Below the pieces are notes generated by a model. That model made no database searches. It had not been told where the DNA came from and saw only the letters and a list, made by a program, of their open reading frames with translations. A stretch of DNA of 64,000 bases. Source: Pelagibacteraceae bacterium AG-422-N09 (GTDB lineage Bacteria > Pseudomonadota > Alphaproteobacteria > Pelagibacterales > AG-422-B15). Positions within the stretch are counted from its first letter, which is position 1, and each line of letters starts with the position of its first letter. This document shows positions 1 through 9,506 of the stretch, piece by piece. The DNA lies in contig QCMV01000003.1 of the NCBI GenBank assembly GCA_003213515.1, forward strand, positions 1 through 64,000, given 5' to 3'. Both the position numbers and the translations under genes were made by a program.

Positions 1-57
1 TGAATCCCGCAATTTAATAAATGATGCCGGTATCAAAATAAAATAGGGAGAAAATAC

Positions 58-1326
58 ATGTTTAAAAAAGTTATACTTTATACAGTATTATTTTCATCAC
101 TATTATCCGCTAATGCTTTTGCAGCTGTCGATGACGAAACGGCATATGCTTTAAATACACTTTTGTTTTTAATTAGTGGTTTCCTAGTGATGTGGATGGC
201 TGCTGGATTCTGTATGTTAGAGTCCGGTTTAGTTACATCGAAAAGTGTATCTACGATAGCCGCAAAAAACATTGGCCTTTATTCAATTGCTGGAATTATG
301 TTCTGGCTAGTAGGATATAATTTGGCCTATGGAATACCTGAAGGTGGATACATTGGATCATTTACAGCTTGGAGTGACGGCTCTGCTATTGCTACAGGTT
401 ATTCTGATGGATCTGACTGGTTCTTTCAGATGGTTTTCTGTGCAACAACAGCTTCAATTGTTTCAGGAACATTAGCTGAAAGAATAAAAATTTGGCCATT
501 CTTTTTATTCGTAGCAATTTTAACTGGCGTAATTTATCCAATCGAGATGGGTTGGCAATGGGGTGGTGGATGGTTATCTGCTGCTGGCTTCTCAGACTTT
601 GCTGGTTCAACTCTTGTGCACGCAGCAGGTGGTGCTGCAGCACTAGCTGGTGCAATTGTTCTTGGTCCAAGACTTGGAAGATTTGATAACGGTAAATTAG
701 TACCGTTTGCAAACTCATCTATACCTCTTGCAACTCTAGGTGTATTTATTCTATGGCTAGGTTGGTTTGGATTTAATGGCGGTTCACAGTTAGCATTAGG
801 ATCTTTTGATGATGCTACAGCCGTCGCTACAATTTACATTAATACAAACCTTGCTGCTTGTGCTGGTGTACTAGTATGTGCTGCTATCACAAGATTAGTC
901 AGAGGTAAAACTGATGTAGTAATGATGTTAAATGGTGCGCTTGGTGGTTTAGTTGCAATAACTGCAGAACCATTAATGCCAACACCTTTAATGGCAATCA
1001 TTATTGGTGGTATTGGTGGTGCACTAGTATTTGCTGGTACTGAATTACTCACAGCCATGAAAATTGACGATGTTGTAGGAGCGATTCCAGTTCACCTTAT
1101 CGCAGGTGTATGGGGTACTCTTGCTGTACCAATTACTAATCCGGATACTAGCTTTGGAACCCAATTCCTAGGCACAGCATCAATTTGTGTGTTCGTATTC
1201 GTAGTGTCCATAATTATATGGTCAATTATGAAAGCCACAATCGGTATAAGGATTAGCGAAGAAGCTGAAAAAGAAGGAACAGACGTAGCTGAGACAGGTG
1301 TTATCGCCTACTCAATTAGAGACTAA
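58..1326 (+). CDS. amtB: Ammonium transporter (Amt family) with N-terminal signal peptide
   Basis: 422-aa ORF; signal peptide MFKKVILYTVLFSSLLSANAFA; Amt motifs (AGFCMLESGLV, GSTLVHAAGGAAALAGAIVLGPRLGRF, GWFGFNGGS). Confidence 0.95.
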   Translation: MFKKVILYTVLFSSLLSANAFAAVDDETAYALNTLLFLISGFLVMWMAAGFCMLESGLVTSKSVSTIAAKNIGLYSIAGIMFWLVGYNLAYGIPEGGYIGSFTAWSDGSAIATGYSDGSDWFFQMVFCATTASIVSGTLAERIKIWPFFLFVAILTGVIYPIEMGWQWGGGWLSAAGFSDFAGSTLVHAAGGAAALAGAIVLGPRLGRFDNGKLVPFANSSIPLATLGVFILWLGWFGFNGGSQLALGSFDDATAVATIYINTNLAACAGVLVCAAITRLVRGKTDVVMMLNGALGGLVAITAEPLMPTPLMAIIIGGIGGALVFAGTELLTAMKIDDVVGAIPVHLIAGVWGTLAVPITNPDTSFGTQFLGTASICVFVFVVSIIIWSIMKATIGIRISEEAEKEGTDVAETGVIAYSIRD

Positions 1327-1346
1327 GTTCACTCTTTTAAACTAAT

Positions 1347-1396
1347 AAAAAGGGTCCACTTTTTTCCCCAATGATTATTCAAGTGGACCCTTTTTT
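1347..1396 (+). terminator. Rho-independent terminator after amtB
   Basis: AAAAAGGGTCCACTT / AAGTGGACCCTTTTT inverted repeat (1347-1361 / 1381-1395) followed by a T-run. Confidence 0.85.
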
Positions 1397-1438
1397 ACAT
1401 TTGTATTCGTATTCTATTTCCTTTAATCTCTCCCCGTT

Positions 1439-2383
1439 ATGTCCGACAAAATAAATCCATTTGAAAAGAAAAAAAAAGGTGTCTTCTTTTTTAAGTCATC
1501 TAATCCATATGAGTTTTATGATCTTCTAAATGGTAAGAACATGGATGATAAACAAGATGTTTGGGGAACACTAATTTTTCCTGAAAATGCAAAGAAGCCA
1601 TGTCCTCTAATAATACCAATTCATGGTAGCGCAGGGTTAAGAGAAGGTCATCACACTCACATGGTCAATTTATTAGATGCTGGGTTTGCTATTTTTAGGA
1701 TTCATCATTTTGAATCTAGAGGAGTTATTTCAATCGTTGAAAACCAAACAGAAGTAACCCTTGCTTCGATGATTACTGATGCCTTTCGTGCATTAACATT
1801 AGTTTCTAAACATCCTGATGTTGATAGTGATAAAATAGGTATCATGGGGTGGAGTCTTGGTGGTAGCACAGCTTTTTATGCAGCCTGGCAACCTATTATT
1901 GATACTCTCACTCAGAATGGCGAAAAGTTTGCTGCGCATTTACCTATTTATCCTGGGACATTACTTAAGCCCGAGGATAATCGTTGGTCAGATGCTCCAA
2001 TGCATGTTTTATTTGGAGAAGATGATGACTACACTCCTTTAAGTCTTTGTAAGAAAATGATTGATTATATGAAGCCAGTTCGTAGTGTAGAGCTTACAAC
2101 TTATCCAAACGCTCACCATTCTTTTGACTCTATTGACCCTGTTGAATTTATTCCTTATGCCATTAGGCTGAAAGACATGTTTATTGATTTAAAGATGGAT
2201 GGACGACAAATTTTTACTGATGAAAACAATAATACTTTTCATCTAGACTCACTTGAAGAAAGAATGCGTTTGTTAAAAGAAACACCCGATATTCTCGGAG
2301 CTCACGCGGGAGGTAATTGGGCAGCTCGTAAGCAATGTCACAAAGACGCTGTTTCATTTTTTCAAAAACAATTTTTTTCATAA
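1439..2383 (+). CDS. Dienelactone-hydrolase-like alpha/beta hydrolase
   Basis: GWSLGG nucleophile elbow, VLFGEDDDYTP, NAHHSFD catalytic His region. Confidence 0.75.
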   Translation: MSDKINPFEKKKKGVFFFKSSNPYEFYDLLNGKNMDDKQDVWGTLIFPENAKKPCPLIIPIHGSAGLREGHHTHMVNLLDAGFAIFRIHHFESRGVISIVENQTEVTLASMITDAFRALTLVSKHPDVDSDKIGIMGWSLGGSTAFYAAWQPIIDTLTQNGEKFAAHLPIYPGTLLKPEDNRWSDAPMHVLFGEDDDYTPLSLCKKMIDYMKPVRSVELTTYPNAHHSFDSIDPVEFIPYAIRLKDMFIDLKMDGRQIFTDENNNTFHLDSLEERMRLLKETPDILGAHAGGNWAARKQCHKDAVSFFQKQFFS

Positions 2384-2400
2384 AAATTTATTGAGTGGTA

Positions 2401-2429
2401 TTGACTCTTACTTCCACTAGTGCAATAAT
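2401..2429 (+). promoter_or_regulatory. Predicted umuD promoter (-35 TTGACT, 17-nt spacer, -10 AATAAT)
   Basis: TTGACT 2401-2406; AATAAT 2424-2429; immediately upstream of the SOS box. Confidence 0.5.
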
Positions 2430-2431
2430 CA

Positions 2432-2446
2432 GAACAAAACAAGAAC
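2432..2446. promoter_or_regulatory. Predicted alphaproteobacterial LexA/SOS box
   Basis: GAAC-AAAACAA-GAAC (GAAC-N7-GAAC, reverse complement of GTTC-N7-GTTC), located just upstream of umuD. Confidence 0.75.
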
Positions 2447-2463
2447 AAAATAGAATTTATCCA

Positions 2464-2862
2464 ATGTTTTTAACATTTTATAAAGAAGCAGTAGAGTGCG
2501 GTTTTCCCTCTCCAGCAAGAGATTTTACAGAGGGGACAATTGACCTAAATGAGGAACTTATTCCACATCCAAATGCGACTTTCATAGTCCGAGCACGCGG
2601 TGACTCTATGATTGGTTCAGGTATTTATCCAGGAGATCTTCTCATTGTTGATCGGAGCATTAAGCCTCGAAATAACTCTATAATCATAGCAGTTTTAGAT
2701 GGGGAACTGAGTGTTAAAATTTTAAAAATGGAAAATAAACAAGTTTGTTTGTCGTCATCTAACAAGAACTATGTTGATGTTCTAGTCTCTGAAGAAATGG
2801 ATTTTACCATATGGGGAGTGTGCACAAACGTTGTTCATAGTTTAAGTCCAAAGAATAGATAA
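2464..2862 (+). CDS. umuD: UmuD-like S24 peptidase, error-prone polymerase V subunit
   Basis: CGFPSPARDF self-cleavage region, GDSMIGSGIYPGDLLIVD, VLDGELSVKIL. The ORF track start (GTG 2395) lies upstream of the SOS box; ATG 2464 preferred. Confidence 0.9.
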   Translation: MFLTFYKEAVECGFPSPARDFTEGTIDLNEELIPHPNATFIVRARGDSMIGSGIYPGDLLIVDRSIKPRNNSIIIAVLDGELSVKILKMENKQVCLSSSNKNYVDVLVSEEMDFTIWGVCTNVVHSLSPKNR

Positions 2863-2865
2863 TTA

Positions 2866-4128
2866 ATGAGAGATAAAGTTTTTGCACTAATTGATTGTAA
2901 TGCGTTTTATGTTTCATGCGAACGCGTTTTTAATCCAAAACTTAACAACAGACCAGTTGTTGCTTTATCAAATAATGATGGTTGTATAATATCACGTTCC
3001 AAAGAAGCAAAGGCTCTTGGAATAAAAATGGGTGTTCCACTTTTTAAGGTGAAAGATATTGTAGAAAAAGAAAAGGTGGTTGTATTTTCTTCAAACTACA
3101 CATTGTATGCAGACATGTCGCGCCGAGTAATGAATATTATTTCAAGTTCTTCCCCTTATACAGAAATATATTCGATTGATGAAGCATTCGTAGAGTTGAG
3201 CAGTTTATTAATTGACTATGAGTCTTATGCCCATCAACTGAGACAAACTATCTTACAGCATACAGGAATTCCAGTCAGCATAGGCATTGCCTCAACAAAA
3301 ACCCTTGCAAAGGTTGCAAACCATAAGGCTAAAAAAGATGATTCTTTGAACGGTGTATGTTCACTTGTGAATTATAATAATATTGACCAGATACTTGAAC
3401 TAACTGAAGTGGGTGATGTATGGGGAGTAGGAAGGCGTTTATCAAAAAAATTAATTAACCATGGTATACATAATGCAAAACTACTAAAGAATTGCAGTGA
3501 CTCATGGATAAGAAAAATGATGAGCGTGAATGGCTTGAAAACAATTACGGAGTTAAGAGGGATTTCTTGTATTCCTCTTGAAGAATACTCAATGACAAGA
3601 AAAAGCTGTTGTACCACAAGATCATTTGGAAAACTTCTGACAAATTTAGACGACATAGAGCAAGCTGTTACAACTTTTGCGCGAAGAGCTGCTGAACGTA
3701 TACGCTCTGAAAGCCTTGCAGCGTCTTGTGTTTCGGTCTTTGTAAGAACTAATCCTTTTGACAAAAAAAGTGCTTATTATTCAAACGGGGCATCAAGAAT
3801 GCTTTCTCATCCAACGCACGATAGCATAACAATTATTGAAACAGCTTTATTGCTTACAAAGAGAATTTTTAAAAATAACTATCAGTATAAAAAAGCAGGT
3901 GTGCTTCTTAGTGGTTTGTGTGATGAGTCAGAAATTCAAGAGACACTATTTGAAAAAAATTATAATCAAAATTCTGATCTTATGTCAGCAGTCGATGCCA
4001 TTAACTACCGTTATGGTCGGGATACACTTCAGATGGCATCAGAATGTAAAGTTGGCAATTGGAGACAAAAAAGGGAAAACTGTACAAGAAACTATACAAC
4101 GCAGATTGATAGATTGCTTTTAGTTTAA
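2866..4128 (+). CDS. umuC: DNA polymerase V catalytic subunit
   Basis: ALIDCNAFYVSCERVFNP, VVALSNNDGCIISRSKEAK, YSIDEAFVEL; directly follows umuD. Confidence 0.95.
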   Translation: MRDKVFALIDCNAFYVSCERVFNPKLNNRPVVALSNNDGCIISRSKEAKALGIKMGVPLFKVKDIVEKEKVVVFSSNYTLYADMSRRVMNIISSSSPYTEIYSIDEAFVELSSLLIDYESYAHQLRQTILQHTGIPVSIGIASTKTLAKVANHKAKKDDSLNGVCSLVNYNNIDQILELTEVGDVWGVGRRLSKKLINHGIHNAKLLKNCSDSWIRKMMSVNGLKTITELRGISCIPLEEYSMTRKSCCTTRSFGKLLTNLDDIEQAVTTFARRAAERIRSESLAASCVSVFVRTNPFDKKSAYYSNGASRMLSHPTHDSITIIETALLLTKRIFKNNYQYKKAGVLLSGLCDESEIQETLFEKNYNQNSDLMSAVDAINYRYGRDTLQMASECKVGNWRQKRENCTRNYTTQIDRLLLV

Positions 4129-5070
4129 ATTTTTATTAAGGAAGTCAGTAAATATATTATTGAGCTCATCAACAATAAATCCTCCACCACCGTGACCACC
4201 TGTAAAAACAAAACTTTCAGCCCTTGGAATTAAGTTTAAAACCTGTTGAACAGTTTTTGGATCAATTTCATCATCATCACTTGCATAGGCTATATGAATA
4301 GGAATATCGGATTGTGAGAATTTTTTATAATCAGGAATAAAGTTTGTATTTGCAATATTACGTATTGAAGAAAGTAGTGATTGCTCTGTTCCAGGCAGTG
4401 TAAGTTGAACAATGTATCTGTTAACCAAATCTCTCTGTTCAGGATTATCGGTTACCCATTGTTCAGCTCTATTTTTTGAAAAAGGAATCCCAAAAGTTCT
4501 TAAAACAAAATTTCCTAAGATTGGAGTTTTGAGAATACTGAGTATTTTACTGTTACTGTTTACTAGAGGAACTTGTAAACCAATAGCAGATACTTGATTT
4601 GGATATTTGTTAGCGTAATTGATTGCAATAGGAGCTCCCATTGATGAACCATGTAAAATAGATTTCTTTATTTCTAAATAATCTAATAATTCGTTAAGTT
4701 GATCTAGATAAAATTCCATGTTGTAATCAGAAACAGGTCTGTCAGAGTAACCTCTTCCGTATTGATCATAACAGATTACTCTATAGCCTTTTAGACTTAA
4801 CCCCTCACAGAAACCAACATATCCTTCTGAAGGTAAAGTTGCGCCATGAATAATAATTATTGCAGGATCATTTTTATTTCCATAATCCTTATAGGCTGTT
4901 TTACCTTTGGAAAGATTGACAAAATTATAGTCAGATTTTTCCTGATAGGATTTTAAGTTCCCTTTTTCAAAGCTGCTAAATGCATAAATAACTGTGAGTA
5001 TAACTATAATAAGTAGAAGTATAAAAAATGTGCTTGTAAATACACTTTGGAAAATGGTCATTTTTATCAA
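4120..5070 (-). CDS. Membrane-anchored alpha/beta hydrolase
   Basis: N-terminal hydrophobic segment; GHSMG-type elbow (HGSSMGAP); HGGG near the C-terminus. Confidence 0.75.
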   Translation of the reverse strand: MIKMTIFQSVFTSTFFILLLIIVILTVIYAFSSFEKGNLKSYQEKSDYNFVNLSKGKTAYKDYGNKNDPAIIIIHGATLPSEGYVGFCEGLSLKGYRVICYDQYGRGYSDRPVSDYNMEFYLDQLNELLDYLEIKKSILHGSSMGAPIAINYANKYPNQVSAIGLQVPLVNSNSKILSILKTPILGNFVLRTFGIPFSKNRAEQWVTDNPEQRDLVNRYIVQLTLPGTEQSLLSSIRNIANTNFIPDYKKFSQSDIPIHIAYASDDDEIDPKTVQQVLNLIPRAESFVFTGGHGGGGFIVDELNNIFTDFLNKNLN

Positions 5071-5156
5071 CTATAATAACTTAATTAATAAAATCAAAGT
5101 TGATCCGTATTGGCTGATTTGCTAGCATATAGATCAATTAAAATGGGAGATTATTA

Positions 5157-6371
5157 ATGAAAAAAACGATATTCAGTTTAATCGCAGGGGTGTTGGTCTT
5201 AGGACTGTTCTATGGTTGTGACAGACAGTCAGATCAAGCATCTACTGACGAAATAAAAATCGGAGTAATTCTTGGATTTACAGGTCCAATTGAGTCACTC
5301 ACACCAACAATGGCCAGTTCAGCTGAACTTGCGATGAAAGAGGCAAGTGATTCTGGATTGCTTTTAGGCGGAGCAACAGTAAGTTCTGTTCGTGCTGACT
5401 CAACATGTGTTGATGCTGGTGCGGCAACTTCAGCGGCCGAAAGACTCGTAACATCAGATAATGTTGCAGCAATAATGGGAGCGGATTGCTCAGGAGTTAC
5501 AACTGCAATTGCAAATAATGTAGCAGTGCCTAATGGGGTAACAATGATTTCTCCATCAGCTACTTCGCCGGCATTAACAGACATTGATGATAAAGGTTAC
5601 TTCTTTAGAACTGCACCATCAGATGCAAGACAAGGGCAAGTATTAGCTCAAGTAGTTATGGATAGAGGTATCAACGAAGTTGCTGTTACTTATACTAATA
5701 ATGACTACGGTAAAGGACTGTCCGATAGTTTTGTAAATGCATTTAAAGCGATGGGCGGATCTGTTACGACTGAAGTACCTCATGAAGATGGCAAAGGTGA
5801 TTACTCAGCAGAAGTATCAACACTATCAGCTTCAGGTGCCTCAGAAGTTGCTGTTCTTGGTTACGTAGACCAAGGTGGCCGAGGAATCATTCAGAACTCA
5901 ATGGAGACTGGAGCATTTTCAAGATTTATTCTTGCCGATGGAATGATTGGTGACAGTCTGATTGAAAATGTAGATGGTGATTTGACAGGAACTTTTGGAA
6001 CTTTACCAGGATCTGAATCAGAAGGAGCAAACATGTTTAAATCAATTGCATCTTCAAACGGCATCCCAGGTGATGGACCATTCGAACCAGAGTCCTACGA
6101 TGCAGCTGCTTTAATATTGCTTGCAATACAAGCAGGTAATTCTGCGGACAGATCTTCAATCGCTCAAAATGTAATGGGAGTTGCAAACGCTCCTGGAACA
6201 GAAATTTTTCCAGGTGAATTAGGCAAAGCATTACAAATTTTAAAAGATGGTGGCCAAGTTAACTATCAAGGCGCAACAAATGTTGAGTTCTCTGATGTTG
6301 GTGAAGCTTCTGGTTCTTATAAAGAGCTTGAAATAGGTAACGGTAAATTTAATACAGTTACAGTTCGTTAA
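5157..6371 (+). CDS. livK: Branched-chain amino acid-type ABC transporter substrate-binding lipoprotein (LivJ/LivK family)
   Basis: Lipobox LGLFYGC; IKIGVILGFTGPIESL; periplasmic binding protein family I pattern; next to livGFHM. Confidence 0.9.
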   Translation: MKKTIFSLIAGVLVLGLFYGCDRQSDQASTDEIKIGVILGFTGPIESLTPTMASSAELAMKEASDSGLLLGGATVSSVRADSTCVDAGAATSAAERLVTSDNVAAIMGADCSGVTTAIANNVAVPNGVTMISPSATSPALTDIDDKGYFFRTAPSDARQGQVLAQVVMDRGINEVAVTYTNNDYGKGLSDSFVNAFKAMGGSVTTEVPHEDGKGDYSAEVSTLSASGASEVAVLGYVDQGGRGIIQNSMETGAFSRFILADGMIGDSLIENVDGDLTGTFGTLPGSESEGANMFKSIASSNGIPGDGPFEPESYDAAALILLAIQAGNSADRSSIAQNVMGVANAPGTEIFPGELGKALQILKDGGQVNYQGATNVEFSDVGEASGSYKELEIGNGKFNTVTVR

Positions 6372-6389
6372 GATCTTAACATTTTAATT

Positions 6390-6421
6390 AATAGGGGCCG
6401 ATTTTGGCCCCTATTTTTTTT
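6390..6421. terminator. Likely bidirectional terminator between convergent livK and livM
   Basis: AATAGGGGCC-GATTTT-GGCCCCTATT (6390-6415) followed by a T-run; overlaps the livM stop codon. Confidence 0.85.
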
Positions 6422-7781
6422 GGATTTTCTCAGGTATTACCCCTCTTGGCATAAACCTCAGTGCCAATAAAAGCAATAACCCCATTATAAATAATCTAAG
6501 ATGTGCTGCGCTTCCAAGCAGATGCATTCTAAGAGGATTGTCGTATTCGAGCCCACCAGCCAACATGTTCATGAAACCAATGGACAATGGCTCCGCTTCA
6601 ATCCAAATAAACCAAATAAAGAATCCTCCAAAAATTGATCCTAAGTTATTACCCGATCCACCAATGATAACCATTAGCCAGATAATAAATGTAAATCTTA
6701 ATGGGCGATAAGACCCGGGTGTAAATTGGCCATCTAAGGTAGTGAGCATTGCTCCTGCTATACCAATTATAGCTGAGCCAATAATAAAAATTTGTAAATG
6801 TTGTGCAAAAATATTTTTACCCATTGCGCTAGCTGCTTCTTCGTTATCTCTTATGGCTCTTAACATTCTTCCCCATGGTGAGTTTAAAGCAAGTTGACTT
6901 AGATAGAAGATTAACAAAAGAAAAGAAAAAAATAATCCTGCATAACAGAGTTTTACAAATATTCCTGAACTATCAATAACAAGATCATTCAGCAAATCTT
7001 GTCTTGATGAAAGAGATTGCATAGCTTCTAGTTTTGAAAAGTTTATTCTCTCAACTAGATTAAGGAACCATTCAGATTGCTGAAGTTCAATTTCATATGG
7101 AACAGGTCTATCTAAACCTGAAACGTTTTTAACTCCTCGAGATAACCAATCTTCATGTTTAACTACTGCGATTACAATCTCTGAAATCCCAAGAGTTGCG
7201 ATAGCTAAATAGTCTGACCGTAATCGGAGAGTGATTTTTCCTATTACCCACGCAACAAGTCCAGCAACTACTGCAGCAATCAGCCAAGAGAAAATAATTG
7301 GTAAACCTAAACCTCCAAGAAAACCTGTTTTAGCAGGATTAATCGACTCGATAATATCTATAGAAGGTCCATAAAAATTATTAATTCCAATTAAACCAAA
7401 AACAATTATTAAGATTATAAGGGTGTTTCTTATTTGTTTATTTTCAATATTTCTAAATACAAATAAGAGAGCGGTAACTGTTAATACAAAAATTATTGCA
7501 CTAATTACAATTCCTATACCCGCTTTATCCCATGCTTCGTAAATTGGATCGTGTGAAACCAATACTGCTGTTAAACCTCCAAGCGCAGTAAAACCCATTA
7601 CTCCTGCATTAAACAAACCTCCATATCCCCATTGCAAATTAACACCAATCGCCATTATTGATGAAATAATACAGAGATTAATAACGCTGAGAGACACAGA
7701 CCAGGACTGAGTAAAGCCCACGATTGCTAGCAAAATCGCCATTACAGTGAATGCAACTGGTGCTCTTAATTCTTCGTTCAT
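6411..7781 (-). CDS. livM: Branched-chain amino acid ABC transporter permease LivM
   Basis: Multi-TM; LRSDYLAIATLGISEI, WGRMLRAIRDNEEAASAMGKN. Confidence 0.92.
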   Translation of the reverse strand: MNEELRAPVAFTVMAILLAIVGFTQSWSVSLSVINLCIISSIMAIGVNLQWGYGGLFNAGVMGFTALGGLTAVLVSHDPIYEAWDKAGIGIVISAIIFVLTVTALLFVFRNIENKQIRNTLIILIIVFGLIGINNFYGPSIDIIESINPAKTGFLGGLGLPIIFSWLIAAVVAGLVAWVIGKITLRLRSDYLAIATLGISEIVIAVVKHEDWLSRGVKNVSGLDRPVPYEIELQQSEWFLNLVERINFSKLEAMQSLSSRQDLLNDLVIDSSGIFVKLCYAGLFFSFLLLIFYLSQLALNSPWGRMLRAIRDNEEAASAMGKNIFAQHLQIFIIGSAIIGIAGAMLTTLDGQFTPGSYRPLRFTFIIWLMVIIGGSGNNLGSIFGGFFIWFIWIEAEPLSIGFMNMLAGGLEYDNPLRMHLLGSAAHLRLFIMGLLLLLALRFMPRGVIPEKIQKK

Positions 7782-8797
7782 ATTATTTTACCCCTCACAA
7801 TTCCTGTTGGTCTGACAATCAGTACAATCACTAAAATAATGAAAGAAATAGCAAACTTATAATCTGTTGAGAGAACTTGCATTAATCCTGAAGGCTCTAA
7901 ATTTTCTGGAAGAAGATATACAAAGAATTTCTTGTAAGCATAGGTTAATGTAATTTCAGAGAATGCAATGACATAGCCTCCAATTACTGCACCAATTGGT
8001 GACCCTATTCCACCTACAATTGCAGCCGCAAACATTGGCAACAGCAAATTAAAATATGTAAATGGTTTAAAGCTCTTATCTAGCCCATAGAGTACCCCAG
8101 CAGTAGTAATCAAAATTGAAGATATGATCCAAGTAACAATCACTATCTTTTCAGGATTAATTCCTGATAATAGTGCCAGGTCTTCATTATTTGAGTACGC
8201 TCTCATTGACTTGCCCAGTTTAGTCTTCTGTAAGAAATAGAATAAACTTATCATTGCAACTAAAGCTACAATGACAGTGATTAATTGAGTTGATTTGATT
8301 GTTAATCCTTCTTCTAATCCAAAGTAATTTTTAAAATCTAAAGCATGTACTATATACTTTTCACCATCAAAAAACTTTCTATCATTAGGTCCTATAATAA
8401 ATCTGACTACTGCCTGCAGAATAAACATAACTCCTACGGAAACGATCATGAGTACTATAGGTTGGCTTTTTTGTTTACGATAAAAACTGTAAACTGATCT
8501 ATCAATTAAAAGACAAAACAAAGCTGTTACTATAATAGCAAAAGGTAGAGCAAGTAATGCAGTAGGAAGAATTCCAGCAGTGATCCCTATACTTTGAAAT
8601 AACCAAGTAAATAAAATAGTAGCCATCGTTCCAAATGACATCCAATCAGCTTGAGCAAAGTTTGAAAATCTTAATACGCCATAAATAATTGTTAAACTTA
8701 ATGTAGCTAACGCAAGCTGACTTCCATATGACAAAGCTGGAACAATTACAAAATTTGACAACAGGACTATCGCATTAATAAATTCAAAATTTTCCAA
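7778..8797 (-). CDS. livH: Branched-chain amino acid ABC transporter permease LivH
   Basis: GSQLALATLSLTIIYGVLRFSNFAQADWM, FAAAIVGGIGSPIGAVIGG. Confidence 0.92.
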   Translation of the reverse strand: MENFEFINAIVLLSNFVIVPALSYGSQLALATLSLTIIYGVLRFSNFAQADWMSFGTMATILFTWLFQSIGITAGILPTALLALPFAIIVTALFCLLIDRSVYSFYRKQKSQPIVLMIVSVGVMFILQAVVRFIIGPNDRKFFDGEKYIVHALDFKNYFGLEEGLTIKSTQLITVIVALVAMISLFYFLQKTKLGKSMRAYSNNEDLALLSGINPEKIVIVTWIISSILITTAGVLYGLDKSFKPFTYFNLLLPMFAAAIVGGIGSPIGAVIGGYVIAFSEITLTYAYKKFFVYLLPENLEPSGLMQVLSTDYKFAISFIILVIVLIVRPTGIVRGKII

Positions 8798-8798
8798 C

Positions 8799-9506
8799 TT
8801 ATCCTCCCAAGAAACTTTTTCTTACTTCTTGGTTATTTAAAAGCTCTTGTCCTTCGCCACTAAATTTGTTTTCTCCTCCGACCAAAACATAACCAAAATC
8901 TGCTATATTTAGTGCTTGTTTAGCATTTTGCTCGACAATGACGATTGCAACACCTGAGTTTTTAATAGTTATAATTCTCTCAAAAATTTCCTTCATAACG
9001 ATTGGTGAAACGCCAGCTGTTGGCTCATCGAGCATGAGAACCTTAGGTCTTGTCATTAATGCGCGACTAACTGCAACTTGTTGTCTTTGTCCACCTGATA
9101 ATTCACCTGCAAGCTGATTTCTTTTGTCTTTCATTGCTGGAAATAAATTATAAAGCTCCTCAATTGTTTCTTGAACATTATCTTCCCTAAGAAAGGCTCC
9201 CATTTCTAAATTTTCTTCTACTGTAAGCTCACTGAAGATGTTCATTGTTTGTGGTACAAACGCAATCCCAGCTGCCACCCGATCTTGAGGCGTTAATTTT
9301 GAAATATCTGAACCATCTAACATCAAAATACCTTCCTTAAGAGAAATCATACCAAGCATTGCTTTCATTGCCGTTGATTTACCAGCGCCATTTGGACCCA
9401 CAATTACAACAATTTGATTTTTATCTACTTCAATATCGCATGCATGAATAATATCTTCACCGCCATAACCCCCTGTCATATTAGTGCAACTTAAAAATTT
9501 ACTCAT
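8799..9506 (-). CDS. livF: Branched-chain amino acid ABC transporter ATPase LivF
   Basis: Walker A GPNGAGKST, LSGGQRQ signature, Walker B VLMLDEPTAG. Confidence 0.93.
   Translation of the reverse strand: MSKFLSCTNMTGGYGGEDIIHACDIEVDKNQIVVIVGPNGAGKSTAMKAMLGMISLKEGILMLDGSDISKLTPQDRVAAGIAFVPQTMNIFSELTVEENLEMGAFLREDNVQETIEELYNLFPAMKDKRNQLAGELSGGQRQQVAVSRALMTRPKVLMLDEPTAGVSPIVMKEIFERIITIKNSGVAIVIVEQNAKQALNIADFGYVLVGGENKFSGEGQELLNNQEVRKSFLGG

Noticed and set aside
1-46. Possible C-terminus of an upstream CDS (ESRNLINDAGIKIK, stop TAG 44-46)
   Set aside because: Too short to identify, and it does not match the expected P-II (GlnK) C-terminus.
392-718. Minus-strand 108-aa ORF inside amtB
   Set aside because: Antisense shadow of a strong CDS; low-complexity Gln/Leu composition.
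3372-3764. Minus-strand 130-aa ORF inside umuC
   Set aside because: Fully antisense to umuC with no recognisable domain.
5234-5584. Minus-strand 116-aa ORF inside livK
   Set aside because: Antisense shadow of the binding-protein gene; no protein-family motifs.
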